NCBI GenBank assembly: GCA_019671005.1
Contig: CM033732.1
Location: 43,141,392 to 43,205,391, forward strand
Reading direction: 5' to 3'
Length of the DNA stretch: 64,000 nucleotides
From: Hibiscus mutabilis
Taxonomy: Eukaryota > Streptophyta > Magnoliopsida > Malvales > Malvaceae
The position numbers and the translations under genes are program-made. Shown here one piece after another: positions 1 through 12,600 of the stretch (position 1 is its first letter; each line of letters opens with the position of its first letter). The notes beneath the pieces are model-generated. The model was given only the letters and a program-made list of their open reading frames with translations, was not told the origin of the DNA and did not search any database.

Positions 1-1628
1 TTTAAAGGAGTATGAGGTTCAAATAACAAAGGATTATTAGTAGGTAATAACTCTGAAGGTAAAGAAGGGTAAACTTGATTGGTAGAAGGCTGAAAAACAT
101 CACAATTCTCCCTAATTTGCAATTTGCAGGAAATAAGGTTCTTGTTCAAAAAGGTGAGATCCAAGGAAGTAAAAAATTTACGAGAAGGAGGATGATAACA
201 TTTGTAGCCCTTCTTAAGTGAAGAATACCCGACCAAGACACACTTCAAGGATCAGGGTCAAGTTTTGACCTAGAGGGAACATAATCTTTCACAAACACAG
301 TGCAACCAAAAAACTTTGAAAGGGAGAATAGAGGACATGAGGTTTAAAATTGGGGTAACTAAAAAAAAACAGCTCTAGGTGTTCGTATTGCAAAACCTTC
401 TTGGGCATTCGATTAATGAGATAGGTTGCGATTAACAAAGCCTCACCCCACAAATACTTAGGAATATTACTAGTGAACATCAAAGACCTAGTTACCTCCA
501 ACAAATGCCTATTTTTCCTTTTCGCAACCCCATTTTGTTGTGGTATATCCACACAAGTGCTAAGTTGAACAATCCCTTTTTGTTAAAAAATTCCCTCAAG
601 GACTTGGTAAAATATTCACTCCCATTATCGATTTGAAGATCTGAATTTTACTTCCAAATTGGGTTTCAACCATATTGTAAAATTTCTCAAAAACAGAGGC
701 TACTTCAGATTTATCCCTTAACAAATATGCCCAAGTTGTTCTACTATGATCATCAATAAAAGTGACAAACCACCTACTACCAGTTACATTCTTCACTCGA
801 GAAGGACCTCAAACATCACTATGAATTAATGAAAAAGGTTGGGAAGGTTTGTAGGAAGATGGTAAATAGGATGCTTTTGTATGTTTAGCGAGAGGACATA
901 TATGACATTTAAAAGAACTTGGTTTTTTATTAACAAACAATTCAGGGAATAATTTAGCAAGATAATGAAAATTAGGATGCCCTAACCTAAAATGTCATAA
1001 CATTATATTATCAATTTGCCCTAAAGAAGTCAAAGAGCAAGAAGTATTTGGTAGGGTAGATGGTTGATTTCCGAGGACATAGAGACCATTTTGCAAGCTA
1101 GCAGTGCCAAGCATCTTCCTCGAATTCATTATTGCAAAAAACAACAGATTTGATGAAACTGTAATGAACACTTCAAATTCTTGGAGAGTTTACTAACAGA
1201 GAGGAGATTGTAGGCGATATTAGGCACAAACAAAACATCTTCAAGCAACAAATTATCGTTAATGAGGACTGAGCCACTTCTTTTGATAGGAGAGAAACAG
1301 CCATCGGCTGTTTTAATAGAACTTGTAGAAGATGAATCTGAAAAACTAAGGAATAATTCTCTGTTACCAGTCATGTGATCAGATGCTCCAGAGTCGATGA
1401 TCCATGGTGATGCACCTTTGGTAGAAAAAAGTACAGTGGGAGAACAAGTATTCTGTATGCTTTTATCCTCCACGAGGGCTAAATATGCTTCACAGGTTAC
1501 TGTCGAACCTGAAATTTCTGGAAAAAACTCCAATACAGCAGCCTGCTCTATTATGGACAGCATCTCAAAGGTTGTCGAAGGGGATCCCATTAAGAATTCT
1601 AACTAGGATCGATGTTAGACTGATACCA
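1..1628 (-). mobile_element. Copia (Ty1) retrotransposon internal region, gag missing, runs off left edge
   Basis: On the minus strand the order is primer-binding site, aspartic protease, integrase, then the start of the post-integrase linker. The protease piece (1590-1129) shows the motif WIIDSGASDHMTG. The integrase core pieces lie at 796-596 (VTFIDDHSRTTWAYL, with D in the catalytic position) and 552-289 (PQQNGVAKRKNRH, a Copia integrase signature). The primer-binding site TGGTATCA at 1628-1621 abuts the LTR and fits initiator tRNA-Met. No gag or zinc-knuckle coding is seen: the leader passes almost directly into protease, so gag appears deleted. Frames are broken by stops and indels between domains, so it is not functional as read. 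Reverse transcriptase and the 3' LTR should lie left of position 1. It is inserted in the intron following exon 12 of the host gene. Copia assignment rests on family motifs; lineage is not resolved. Confidence 0.9.
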
Positions 1629-2014
1629 TGTAGAAAAGCAATTTTCTAGCTTTAGGAAAAACTAATTAACGCATAAAAATAAAGCAGAATTTAAGTTTCT
1701 GTAGAAAAGAAGAAGAAAAAAGAATTGATTATCTGTTATTGAATATTTTTCGAAAAATTACATCCTTTACAGTGAATTTATAGACTCAAGTATTGGACTT
1801 TGGTTACAATTAGAAGTCCTAAGTACACAAGACATCTAACTCTATCTTTTAGGAAGTAAACTTTAATTTAAACTACTATTTACATAAGGACTCTAACTCT
1901 ATCTTTAAACTTTAATTTAAACTACTATTTACATAAGGACTCTAACTCTATCTTTAAACTTTAATTTAAACTATTATTTACATAAGGACTCTAACTCTAT
2001 CGGATAATCTAACA
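1629..2014 (-). repeat. 5' LTR of the Copia element, 386 bp
   Basis: On the minus strand the LTR starts TGTTAGATTATCC at 2014 and ends TTTTCTACA at 1629, directly followed by the primer-binding site. TG...CA ends and the adjacent site fix both borders. The 5 bases just outside (CTCCA at 2015-2019) would be one copy of the target duplication; its partner lies outside the window. The insertion point is only 35 bases past the splice donor of exon 12. Confidence 0.85.
1857..2001 (-). repeat. 49-bp tandem repeat, three copies, in the U3 part of the Copia LTR
   Basis: Units start at 1857, 1906 and 1955. Each begins TAAACTTTAATTTAAACTA and ends near CTCTAACTCTATC. The first two copies are identical by eye; the third has one substitution (ACTATT for ACTACT) and lacks the last two bases. 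Position near the LTR start suggests enhancer-type U3 repeats, which is inference. Confidence 0.85.
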
Positions 2015-2049
2015 CTCCACGTATAAACAAAAAGTGGAACGCATAGTAC

Positions 2050-5000
2050 CTCTTGATGAGTTAATACTCCTTTATTATGGCCTTTCATAACAACAGGCAT
2101 TAACAATTCATGCAACAATCCTATGCAGTCAGTAGTAGGTGTGGCCACATCCATTACATAAGAAAGATACCTGTAAAAAATGTACAGATGCCAAACCTAA
2201 AAACATTGACCAAAATAGTGACCTTCTGTAATACCCATTTTTCGTCAGGATCCAAAAATTATATTCGAACAACTTAACCTAGTTAAACCAAATTAAAAAA
2301 AAATTAAAATAGCAAAAATAGGGGCATGCCGCCCCATGCCCTGCCACCCCTGTCGAAGCACCACCCCATGCCCTGCACTTTCCCCCCACACTCCACGCCA
2401 CCTCCCCATTTCCTTACTTCCCCCTTCCCCTTCCCCTTCATCCACTTCAAGATAACCACGCCACAATTGAAAATAGGAGACTACTCCCACGCTTTTTTCA
2501 ATCACCATCCTCTAGATCATCACTCCTTTCACTAAACCAAAAATAAACATCACTCACCGCCCATCCTAAACCCCCACCCTCATCCATTCATTCACTCTTT
2601 TTTGCTTCAAACTTTCATTGCCCCATCACCGAATCATCAATTTCCCACTACCCTAAAATTGTTTTGGGGTTATCTATTCCCAACTCACCTTTTGGCAGCC
2701 CCAAACCTCTTTTAGCCGAAACCAATGTCACCCTCACTCAACTCCTAGAACCATTAACCCGTGAAACTTGATTAATCGAGCACAAATATTTAGGTTTGGG
2801 GGTATATTCTTCCTTTTTATATTTATGGTATATTGTATCTTTTATGGTTTAATAAAATATTAGTTGGTAATCCTTGTTATTTATTTAAATTTCGTTCTTA
2901 CATGTTTTTATTTTTAAATTTTTTTTTGTATGTTTATATATGTTATTCGAAGGTGTTTAGTTTAATTTTCAGTTATTGTTAATGTTTATATTTTATCGTC
3001 TCATTTAAATATATAGAGATATATTAATACTAGTTGTTTTTATACCTATTGTACGTATATATCATATCATATATTTATAGTAGTATATTAATGAAATGTT
3101 TACGATTGTGCGTAAATATAATATACATATAGTTTACATATATATTATATATAACCTATATATTTGTATATGTAAGGTTTGTATGCAAACTGTTCTCTTC
3201 CTTTCTTTAGGTGCATGTACATATATTTATACTAATATATACTATAGTTGTTTGTACGTATGCTGTCTCTTTATTTTACACGTATTCAATCAATGTATAT
3301 ATGTGGATAAGTATGTATTTATGTGAGCATTCGTATTTGTTCATATGTATTAAAAGCCATGTTTTATTTATTACATTAATCTAGTTAAATACCCGAGGTC
3401 CCGATATTCTAGTGGGAGTGTCGTCCCGAATTTTTGGGCGTCATCTCTTTTAGTATCGTGGGTTGCGGGTTAGGATGCTCTAATCACATACAATTTTTGG
3501 GGATTAAATTTTAAATTTTTATTTTCTTGCAAATGGCAACACAAAATTAACGCGGTACCAATTTTGGGCGCTGTGGGATGCTAACCCTTCCCCATGCGTA
3601 ACAGACTCCCAGACCCAAATGTTTTAAAATCTCTGGTTATATTTTAATGGTGTCCGACCTACCAAAGTGGCCGGTGGCGACTCAATCTATCTTTTTATTT
3701 TGAAATTTTTTTGGTATTCTATTAGGAGTGTCATCCCGGCCTCCGAGTGTCATCCCCTTTGATACCAATTTTCAAATAAATAATTCTAAATTAGGAGTGT
3801 CATCCCGGTCTCCGAGTGTCATCTCTTTGGATATCATTTTTGAATACTTTATTCCCGAAAATTTTATTTCCAAACATTTTCCAAATTATTTTATTTTAAA
3901 TTTTAAAAACCTTGATGACACCTTCTAAAATATGAAGAGCGACACTTGACACAAAGTAAAAGAAAAAACAAAATTCAATTACCTTAGCTTGGTGTAGACG
4001 TCAGAAACTCCATTATACAATGCAAACTCTGTTAATAACCATTTCCATGATCCGTATAATTGTAAGTTTCTTTGCTGGAATTGTTGAACCTTCATTGCAA
4101 CTTCCAAGACAAGGTCATAAGCAACTGTTTCTGCAACAGAACCACACTAAAAAGAATGCGATTAATACCACAAAACAATTGCAAAATTAATTCAAGTTTT
4201 TTAGATTAAACAACTCGATGTCAGACAATAGTACCAAATTGAAAGCAAACAAATGGACTGAACCTTCTTTCTTAGAACTATGAGCTACAAACATTAATGC
4301 AATTAAGGAGCTATGATTTAAAAGTTTAAGCTAATCAAGACTAGTTCACCTTGAGATGACTATTATCATATGAACTTGTTGAGTAGTTTATATACAGCTG
4401 AAGCTTGCCAACAGGTTCATGTTTTGGCTCACGGTAAATAGACCACCACTGCAACTTGTCAGTCTACATTCAACTTTCATATGAGCATTATTAAATCAAT
4501 TAAAATTACAAATTAAGTAGAACTAATTGTCGGTATTTTGGAACAATACCAAGTCTTCAGCAATAGTAGCCACTTGTATAAGGACACGACCCAAATGCTT
4601 CCCCTTGGAATATTGAACTTCAACAATTAGATCATCTCCCAAACTATCCGGGAAGCTGCAAGAGGTATCGGTTCCTATCTTGTCAGTAAGAGACGAAGAG
4701 AAATTTAGAGATGAAAGCAATAGAGTTAAGGAATAGTTACATACAAGAGATGTGTTTCACCAGATCCAGGCTGCATTCTTATGTTGTTTTCTTCAGTTGA
4801 ACTTTTCAGTCTCAGCATGCAAGCATATGTTTCTAATGACATTCAAGGACAGAGGAAAGGATGTTGGAAACTTAAAGAGAAAATAATAAGTTGGCTAATT
4901 CACAAGTAGAAGGAAGATAAACTGGAAGAAACAAATTTACAAGCAATACTACAAATAAGTACAATCAAAATGTTTTAGTTACAAACAATTAAATACAGAT

Positions 5001-8000
5001 GCCCTTAAAACAATCTACAATTCAATTGCAAAACCACATCTTTTAGAAAAATACCACATGTAGCATAACTAAGGAGCTAGTATCGATTGGCTTTAGCATA
5101 GTCAGTGTGAGTATTTCTCAAGTCTAAGTAGATAATATGAATAAATCCATTCAAACAGAATCCTACTTTGTGTAACCTTTAATGAGAAAACAAGGGGTTT
5201 CAAAAGACAGATATACCTTGCACAACTTCATATGAAGATGAATTGTTGTGTACACTTGTCACACCAGTTTTCAGTAGTTTAGATACTTGTTTTACATACT
5301 GAGCTCCAGCATGCATATATGCTGAACTTTTGCCTGAGAAAGAACGGTTTGCAGGTAAACGAGGTGCAACACGAATCCTTTTAAGAGAATGCCACCTTGA
5401 AGAGAGTACTGACTGAAAGTTGGACAACTGATTCCGAATAGTCTCCAGCTTAATTTCCGGAGCACTAAGAGATGACATACTACAGCTAGTTGGTGGATCC
5501 AGGGTTGTTTTGACTTTGCGCACTGTGAGCAAATAAAGTATTAGGATAGACAACAAAAATGACCCTAAAAGTCAAAATGTGAAATATGATAGGAAAAATT
5601 ACCTTGCACCATCATCTTGCCAACAATTTTCTTAGGTTTCGGGGCAGCTGTCTCATTGGTATGCTCTGAAGAGAGTTTTTCCATTAGTTCCTCTTCTGAT
5701 TGCAACAGAACTTGTTGTAATCTACGCACCACATGCAAATTTTAAGGAAAGCAAGAGAAAAAATAGTGGGAGTAGAACAATAAAGCATACTCGTTTACAA
5801 ATCATAAGCAATTCCAAATCTTCAAAATCAGTTAAGGAACCAAATTCAAATTCTTTAGATCATTTCCTTCTGAGAACTGGATGCATTTTCATCGAATTAA
5901 GAGGCAACTATCAAGATAGTTTGTTTGATACAAAAAGCAATATATCCTATTTGTATTAAGATTTCTGCAAAATTTTACTGCCTTTACCATTCAAGGTTCA
6001 AATTTCAGTTTTAACTAAAGTCAAAGACAATGAACCAAGCTAAGTGACATGTTGCACATGGAGGTTTAAGCAGAACCAAATATAACAGCTCCAATAACTA
6101 TTACAATACCTAGGTGAAGGAATTTTGATATTAACTTAGAACAAGACAAACCGTTATAGTATTAAAAATTACAAGCAAGAGAATAGACTCACCCAAAAGT
6201 ATCTCGTAATATAGCACATTCATTTTCAAGAAACATAGGAGCTTCCATGCAACCCCTTGCCCAAGCATGGAGGCACAGCCGAACACATGCATCGTAGGCA
6301 ATTACTGCATGCCAAGGTCCAAGAGCACTGATTTTGATATGACAAACACTTAGAGCAGTTAGTAGACAAAATAAACTGCAGAAATAAAGGTCAATTGTTG
6401 TCATGGGAACATCAGTGAGTCCATATCGGTCTGAGATACCTTGCATGAAATGTTGGGATGCAAGCACCACCTGAAGATGATGCAGTGGCGGCTTCTGCGC
6501 CAGCATTTCTGGGAGCAGATAGAATAAACGATATATTAAAGCGCACTCTATCATATGCTGTAGGGGAATAGATTGATGTGATTTCAGATTAAATGTATTA
6601 ATTGCGCAAACCTTTTCCTGTTGCTCCTATAACACTCTGGCTTAACACCGGACATGGATTTGAATGTCTTGGGATTGTGTGAAGCAGCTGCACACCAGGT
6701 GCTTTGTGTTTCAGACTCTGGAATGTGCTCAGTATCTTGTTTAACTTCCTGCACTGAACTAGAAAATGGTGGTGCACTTGGAATATCATCATTAGATATC
6801 TTTTCATGGGGTAGCTTCCTAGAATTCAAATCCTGCAAAAATCCATCTCAGCGAGAGCAGAGTACATAAGTCAATAATACTCACAGCATGGACCATATAA
6901 TATGGAAGAGGTTAATGACCAAAATGCCAAATGCATATATCATATACGTGTGTGCATCTATACATGATCAAAATGAATTTTTAAGCTGAGAACTACATGT
7001 CGAAACTTTTTATTGTACATACATCCGAAACCAGGAAGTTCAAAATTCCCTTTACCTATTAAAATCACCGGTAATCATGATAGGTTGCCCTAAAGGCATT
7101 CATGAAATCGAAGGTTCTAGATGTGCATGTTCCATCAGAAGTCATACAAGAGTAATAAGATTAGCTAAGGAAGAAATAGTAAAAGTCTGACGTCAACAAG
7201 CATAGATACCAATAATATCCACCTCGGATTCCCCTTAATTGTACCTAACATTAGCAAACTCTAGAGCTGATTGATAGTATACACTCTTAATCTTTATGTA
7301 TTTTCCAACCATGTCTGTGATTTCCATTCAGGTGACTCCATGAACCTTGATTACTTTGCTACAAGCAAAACAACTCAAACCGAAGTTTTAGTAAAACAAA
7401 CCTTTCCAGCTGTACTTTCCACATTAATCCGAGAAGGCACACTCGAAGTATACCCTTCAGAAACATATGCTTTACTCCGAGGGACTCTACCATTAATACT
7501 CACCACTTGTGTAGTAAAAAACTCAGAGCTACCAGCCGAATCTGAAGACTCATCCTCTTCGATAATACCATCTCTTCCGACAGGATATCTCCCATTCCTC
7601 CTCACTAACCTATCACCCAAATTCCCTCTTCTCCCTCCCGAACTAACATCCGAATATGCATAATCACTGGCAGTGGCATATAGGGTCTGTCTTTGGGCCG
7701 GCTTTCCATATCTATGACCAGTTCCATTAGAAACTCTTTCATCTTGTGGAGAAGAATCAAGAGAATACCTCCCTCCATAAACAGCATCTTCCTCAGAGAC
7801 ACTAGTCACGTCGTTTTCAGAAGCGGGGGAACTGTCCTCCTCACCAGTTAAAGCGGCGGACCTAAATGGGATTGCCGTCGCCGGCAAGTGGCCGCTCCTG
7901 AATTTCCCCGGAGGCGGTAAGCCGAAATTCCGGCCTCCGGTACGGATGCTGGTGATTGGATCAATCCGAGGCCTTATGTTAGACTGTGAAGATGGAATTT

Positions 8001-8146
8001 CCTTCGGCTAAAACGAAAACAAAAAACAAATGAGAATTCCTAATTCATGAAATGGAAATTCAAAAAAAAAAAAAGGAAAAGAAAAGAAGAACTCTCACTT
8101 CTCGCACCCATTTGAGGGCATTGTTGTCGAGTCCTTCAGTGAACAT
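2050..8146 (-). CDS. Large conserved plant protein of the At4g24610/At5g65440 type, exons 1-12 (3' part outside window)
   Basis: Reconstructed from splice sites and resemblance to this eudicot family. Exons (minus): 8146-8099, 8007-7402, 6832-6612, 6508-6440, 6327-6193, 5721-5603, 5522-5217, 4832-4745, 4655-4550, 4463-4350, 4146-3983, 2170-2050. All introns are GT-AG and phases match, giving 699 codons with no stop. The start ATG at 8146 opens MFTEGLDNNALKWVRE, the typical family N-terminus. Exon 2 is Ser/Gly-rich and probably disordered. Exons 5-12 hold the most conserved blocks, for example GPWHAVIAYDACVRLCLHAW, FPDSLGDDLIVEV, WWSIYREPKHEPVGKLQLY and YLSYVMDVATPTTDC. Family members are roughly 1,100 residues as I recall, so about 40% should lie left of the window. 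Function is unknown to me; database names such as 'pesticidal crystal protein' are uninformative. Introns 11 and 12 contain LTR-element insertions. Whether the gene is still spliced correctly cannot be seen here. Confidence 0.88.
2227..3920 (+). mobile_element. Solo LTR (Ty3/gypsy type), 1694 bp, inside intron 11 of the host gene
   Basis: It begins TGTAATACCC and ends CTTGATGACA, and is flanked by the 5-bp direct repeat CCTTC at 2222-2226 and 3921-3925. No coding, primer-binding site or second LTR is present, which is the signature left by LTR-LTR recombination. The block near 3648-3685 (GACCTACCAAAGTGGCCGG followed by TGGCGACTC) resembles the 3' part of plant gypsy LTRs. The element lies antisense to the gene. 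Without it and one duplication copy, intron 11 would be 113 bp. The 2326-2535 and 2293-2508 reading frames lie in its C-rich start and are not genes. Confidence 0.88.
3722..3834 (+). repeat. Direct repeat of about 45 bp, 68 bp apart, in the solo LTR
   Basis: TTAGGAGTGTCATCCCGG occurs at 3722 and 3790, each followed by a (C/T)TCCGAGTGTCATC block. A more divergent related copy (GTGGGAGTGTCGTCCCG) starts near 3412. The repeat unit may be internal LTR structure of this family. Confidence 0.75.
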
Positions 8147-8600
8147 GTTCTTGGTACCGTCTCTTATATCCTGCCTGAACCAACATTGTCAAAATCTCTT
8201 GTAAGAATAAATCGATAAATAAAACTTACGAACAACAATTCTGCGGAGTGAAACAACAAAGACTTACATAAGAAACTATGTTCACAATTTCATAGCCAAG
8301 GAAGCTTGAGCTTTTAAGGCAAAAACAAACAAACAAAGAGAGAGAGACCAGTACAGAGATCAACTTTAGAAGATAGTGATTTTACAGTAAAAAAGAAAGG
8401 CTTTTGCTTGGCTCTGAATCGGAAAGAAAATACAGAGGATTGGATGAAAATCAAAGCTTTCCCTGAACAATTTTATGGGGGTTTTCTTGTTGTATTCGAG
8501 GTATTTGTTACGTCGTTTCAATTCTAAACGACCTCGTTTTGAATCATTTAAATGAAATCTTCTGAATCTAAACAAACTGTAAAAGAGTGCGAATACAGAA
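8147..8600 (-). promoter_or_regulatory. 5' leader and probable promoter-proximal region of the large host gene
   Basis: Upstream of the ATG at 8146 the minus strand has a pyrimidine-rich stretch ending ...TTGGTTCAGGCAG near 8172, a plausible 3' splice site, so the 5' UTR may contain an intron with an upstream non-coding exon around 8280-8580. There is no long ORF that fits the family. A CT-rich run (TCTCTCTCTTTG, 8335-8348) is typical of plant leaders. The transcription start cannot be placed from sequence. Confidence 0.4.
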
Positions 8601-8867
8601 ACGTAACGGCCGAATTGGCGTGGCAGATAAAAACTCCGTTATTTCATTTTTTAATTATAAGTCGAACGTTATTAGATTTCAGGGATAAAACAATATTTAG
8701 CCCCAGAATTTGATAATGTTTTAAATTGGTCCCTAAGTTTGTCAACGCCATTCTTAAAACTTGACAAATTTTCGCTACTTGGTCTAAGATAATTTTGAAA
8801 TTAGGCATATTAAGCCTTAACCTGGCATATTTTATTTAAATACTGTTTAAGTTTATCAATTTCAAAA

Positions 8868-9330
8868 AGGCATAAAGCCAAAAAAATGTCTCTAACGTTT
8901 GATTGAATAGTCATTTTAGCTTTTATTCTTTTTTGGAGCAATTCAATCCTCAACGTTTTATTTTTGGTCAAAGCGGCCCCTCTGCGAATGAAAACTGTCG
9001 GTCAACTGACGGTAAATGGCTTAAAATGACGTAACAAACCTATATGGTAGTGCACGCTGGCATGGCAGTATCATATAGACAAATGTGTTGACTTGAAAAA
9101 ACGTTACATCAGTCAAAAAAATAATTTTATAAAATTTAAAATATTTTTTGCTGACTTATTACTTTGTCAAGCCATTTCAAACTGTTTACCGTCAGTTTTC
9201 TAATAATATTCATCCGCATAGGGGCTATTTTGACCCAAAATGAAACGTTGAGGGTTGAATTGCTAAAAAAAAATATGAGCTAAAGTAACTATTCAGTCAA
9301 ACGTTGGGATATTTTTTTTAACTTTATGCC
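8868..9330. mobile_element. MULE-type non-autonomous element with long terminal inverted repeats
   Basis: The ends are inverted copies: left GGCATAAAGCCAAAAAAAT..., right (reverse complement) GGCATAAAGTTAAAAAAAA.... The inverted similarity runs about 165-170 bp on each side and includes AACGTTTGA(T/C)TGAATAGT and CTGACGGTAAA. A 9-bp direct repeat ATTTCAAAA flanks it at 8859-8867 and 9331-9339. Nine-base duplications and long TIRs fit Mutator-like elements. No transposase coding is present, so it would need an element elsewhere to move. Confidence 0.85.
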
Positions 9331-9339
9331 ATTTCAAAA

Positions 9340-9690
9340 TTAAGTAAATTAACTCTAACCCTTAACTTTAATTTTTAAATTGATGACTTAAAAATTTAAC
9401 CATAATCCCATATTATTATGGTTCATATTTGACATCCTAATATTTCATTACAATTCCATCTTTTGACCTACATGAAATATGATATTAAATAGAGAAAGTT
9501 AAAATGAAAAATTTCTTGATTAAGGATACACTTGAATGGTATAATGAAAAGAAATCTATAGGGGATATATTACAATAAAATATGATAATTTAGATACAAT
9601 AAAATATTACATTTAATACATCACATTTTTTTGAATAAAATAATATATCTCATTTGGTATAAAAGTATTAATAATTCAAGTATTAAAAAG
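9340..9690. other. AT-rich intergenic stretch, nothing recognised
   Basis: Low-complexity AT-rich DNA between the MULE-type element and the LINE. No reading frame, repeat or promoter signal stands out. Confidence 0.6.
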
Positions 9691-9696
9691 TAAAGG

Positions 9697-12600
9697 TGCA
9701 TGAAAGAGGGCGCACGATAAGAAAACGCTCTGGGCGCACATTAGTAGGACTAACGCGTTCTAAGGTTTTAATCGGCATCTTGATTGGAGTCTCTTGTTTT
9801 TTATTGGATTTCTCGTGGGTCTTGGCAATCGGATGACGGATCAGAAGATATTCGACGGAGCTGAGAAGCAGACTCTCAATTTTCATCCACTGCTTCGTCG
9901 GGAGGGAAATATGGCTGTTGAGCCACCTGCTGCTGTATTTGATACTGAAATTGCAGAATGGAAGTATGCTCTGGTGGGGCAATTCATTGGATCTGCTCTA
10001 ATTTTTTTTTTGATGCAGAGAATTGTCGAATTGCTTTGGGGAAAAACTCTACTGTCAAGGTGAGTTTGGTTGTACCTAATCTTTATATTTTTGCTTTTAC
10101 TGATATTGCGGCTAGGGATTGGGTTCTAGAAAATGGTCCATGGCATATTCAGAACAAACCCTTAATACTTAGGAAATGGTCACCAAATCTAAAAAAAGCT
10201 GGATTTTAATTTGTGTCGAATGCCTGTATAGATTCATTTGTATAATGTCCCTCTGGAATTATATTCGAAGCAAGAGCTAAGTTGTATTGCTAGTGCACTA
10301 GGCATGCCATTGTGGCCTGTTCGAAGATCTTTGTATGGTAGTAATGAGAAGCCTGTTCGAAGATCATAGCTGTGTATGGTAGTAATGAGAGGCCTGTTCG
10401 AAGATCTTTGTGGAGACAATTGTAGGATATTCATCATGATATTGGGGAGGTTCAATGGCTAGTGGGAGGAGACTTTAACATTTTTGCTAATGCTACTGAG
10501 AACTCTGACTTTGATCTGTTAGGGCCTTATAGTACTTTTAAAATAAGGGAATTGACTGACTATTTGGATGCTCTTGATCTCACATATCATCTTTTTATGG
10601 GACCTACTTTCACCTAGTCTAATAAACAAGAGAGTACTTATATGGCTCAAAAATTGGGCAGGGTTCTAGTGAATCCTGTATGTCTACAGTTTTTTATAGG
10701 ATCATTTATGGAGTTTATGGCCCCTAGTGAGTCTGATCACATTCTAGCAATTGTGTGGACTTTTAGAAATGTTCAAGCTCATAGAACAAAACCATTCAAA
10801 TTTTTTAATTTCTGGACCATGAAACCAGAATATAAAGAGCTTGTTAAAAGTTCTTGGCAAAAGGAGGCTGTTGGTGTTCCTATGAAGGTGTTGTTTGCCA
10901 AATTAAAAAGATTAAAGACTAAACTCAAAAAGTTTAATAAAGTGCACTGCAATGATATTTTTAGAAGGGTGGAGGCAAAGAGAAGAGAACTGGAACAACT
11001 ACAGCTTTGCAATCTCTCTTCGGTTGGGCAGTATGATGTTGAGGGAGAGCATTTGTTGTAGAATGATCTTATTGATTGGAAAAGGCTGAGATATTGTTTT
11101 ATAAACAAAAATTCAGAGTACAATGACTGCAGGAGGGAGATCTTGATATAATTTTTTTTCATTTTGCGGTTGCTATTAAGAGAAAGCAAAACACTATAAG
11201 GCTTTTATATGATGACTCAGGAAACAGACTGGAGGATTTTGATTCTATGTCTGCTGAGATAGTTTTTTCTTTTCAAGACTCACAGGGCAAATTGATGGAG
11301 CAGTCAAAGGTTATTTTGATGATCTATAGAGCTTATTACAACATTATCTTCTTATTGAAGCCAGGGAAAAGCTGTGTAGGGATGTCACTTCTTAGAAGAT
11401 CATGGATCCTTTATTTGTTTAGGGAAATGATAAGAGTCCAGGCCCTGATGGTTACACAACCCGGTTCTTCATGAAATCTTGGAATATTGTTCGAGATGAT
11501 TTCATAGCTGCTATCAAACATTTCTTTTGCTCTCCTTCTTTGTTGGCTGCTTTCAATGCTACTGCCATAATATTGGTTCCCAAAACTATAAATTCCAGCA
11601 AGGTAAAGGATTATAGGCCCATCTCATGTTGCTCAGTAGTGTATAAAATTATTACCAATATTATTGTCAACATATTGGCTCTTTTTTTCCTATGATGATA
11701 TCTTTGAACCAATCTGCTTTTGTTTAGAGAAGAAGTATCACTGACAACACACTTTTGGCCCAATAATTGATCAAGGGATATTCTAGGAGCAGTCTCTTCC
11801 CTAGATTGCTCTGAAAATTGATCTACAAAAGGCTTTTGATTCTGTTCATTGGGATTTTATCATTCAAGTCTTGCTAGCCATGGGATTGCCTGAAATTTTC
11901 ATTAGATGGATTCGTGATTGCATTACAACTTCGAAACTCTCTTTTTCCTTTAATGGCAGTTTATTAGGGTTTTTCAAGGGTGAAAAGGAGTGAGGCAGGG
12001 GGATCCTCTTTCCCCTTATATCTCTATTTTGGTGATGAATGTATTGTCCTCTATGTTGGACTTGGCTGCTAGTAAAGGGATTTTTAAGTTTCATCCAAAG
12101 TTCAAGAAAGTCTCACTTACTCTCGTACTTTACGGATGACCTCCTTATTTTTTGTAAAGGAAATATTGATTCGATTGTTAGAGTCTTAAGTGTGCTTGAA
12201 GAGTTTTATTTGATGTTTGGCTTAAAGCTTAATGAGGCCAAGACAGTTTTTTGCTTGTGGTATTTCCAGTAGACAACTCTCTTTGATCCAAGGAATTACT
12301 GGTTTTAAGAAGGGCACTCTGCCTGTTAGATATCTAGGTGTCTCTTTAGTAACGAGGAAGTTGAGGGACAAGGAGTGCCATGCCTTGGTAGATAAAACCA
12401 GAGGAGGTTGAACCAATGGGCAAACAGGAAACTAGATTATGGAGAAAGATTGCAACTTATCAGGTCTGTCATCTTTAGTATGGCAAACTGCTGGTGTAGG
12501 CAATTGATTCTCCCTAAGTCTATTATTCGCAAAATTGAACAGCTTTGCACTAGATTTTTCTGGATGGGCTGTGATGCTCCAGCTAAGAATGCTCGAATTG

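Noticed and set aside
7271..7663. Plus-strand 130-codon ORF
   Set aside because: Antisense shadow of exon 2 of the large host gene.
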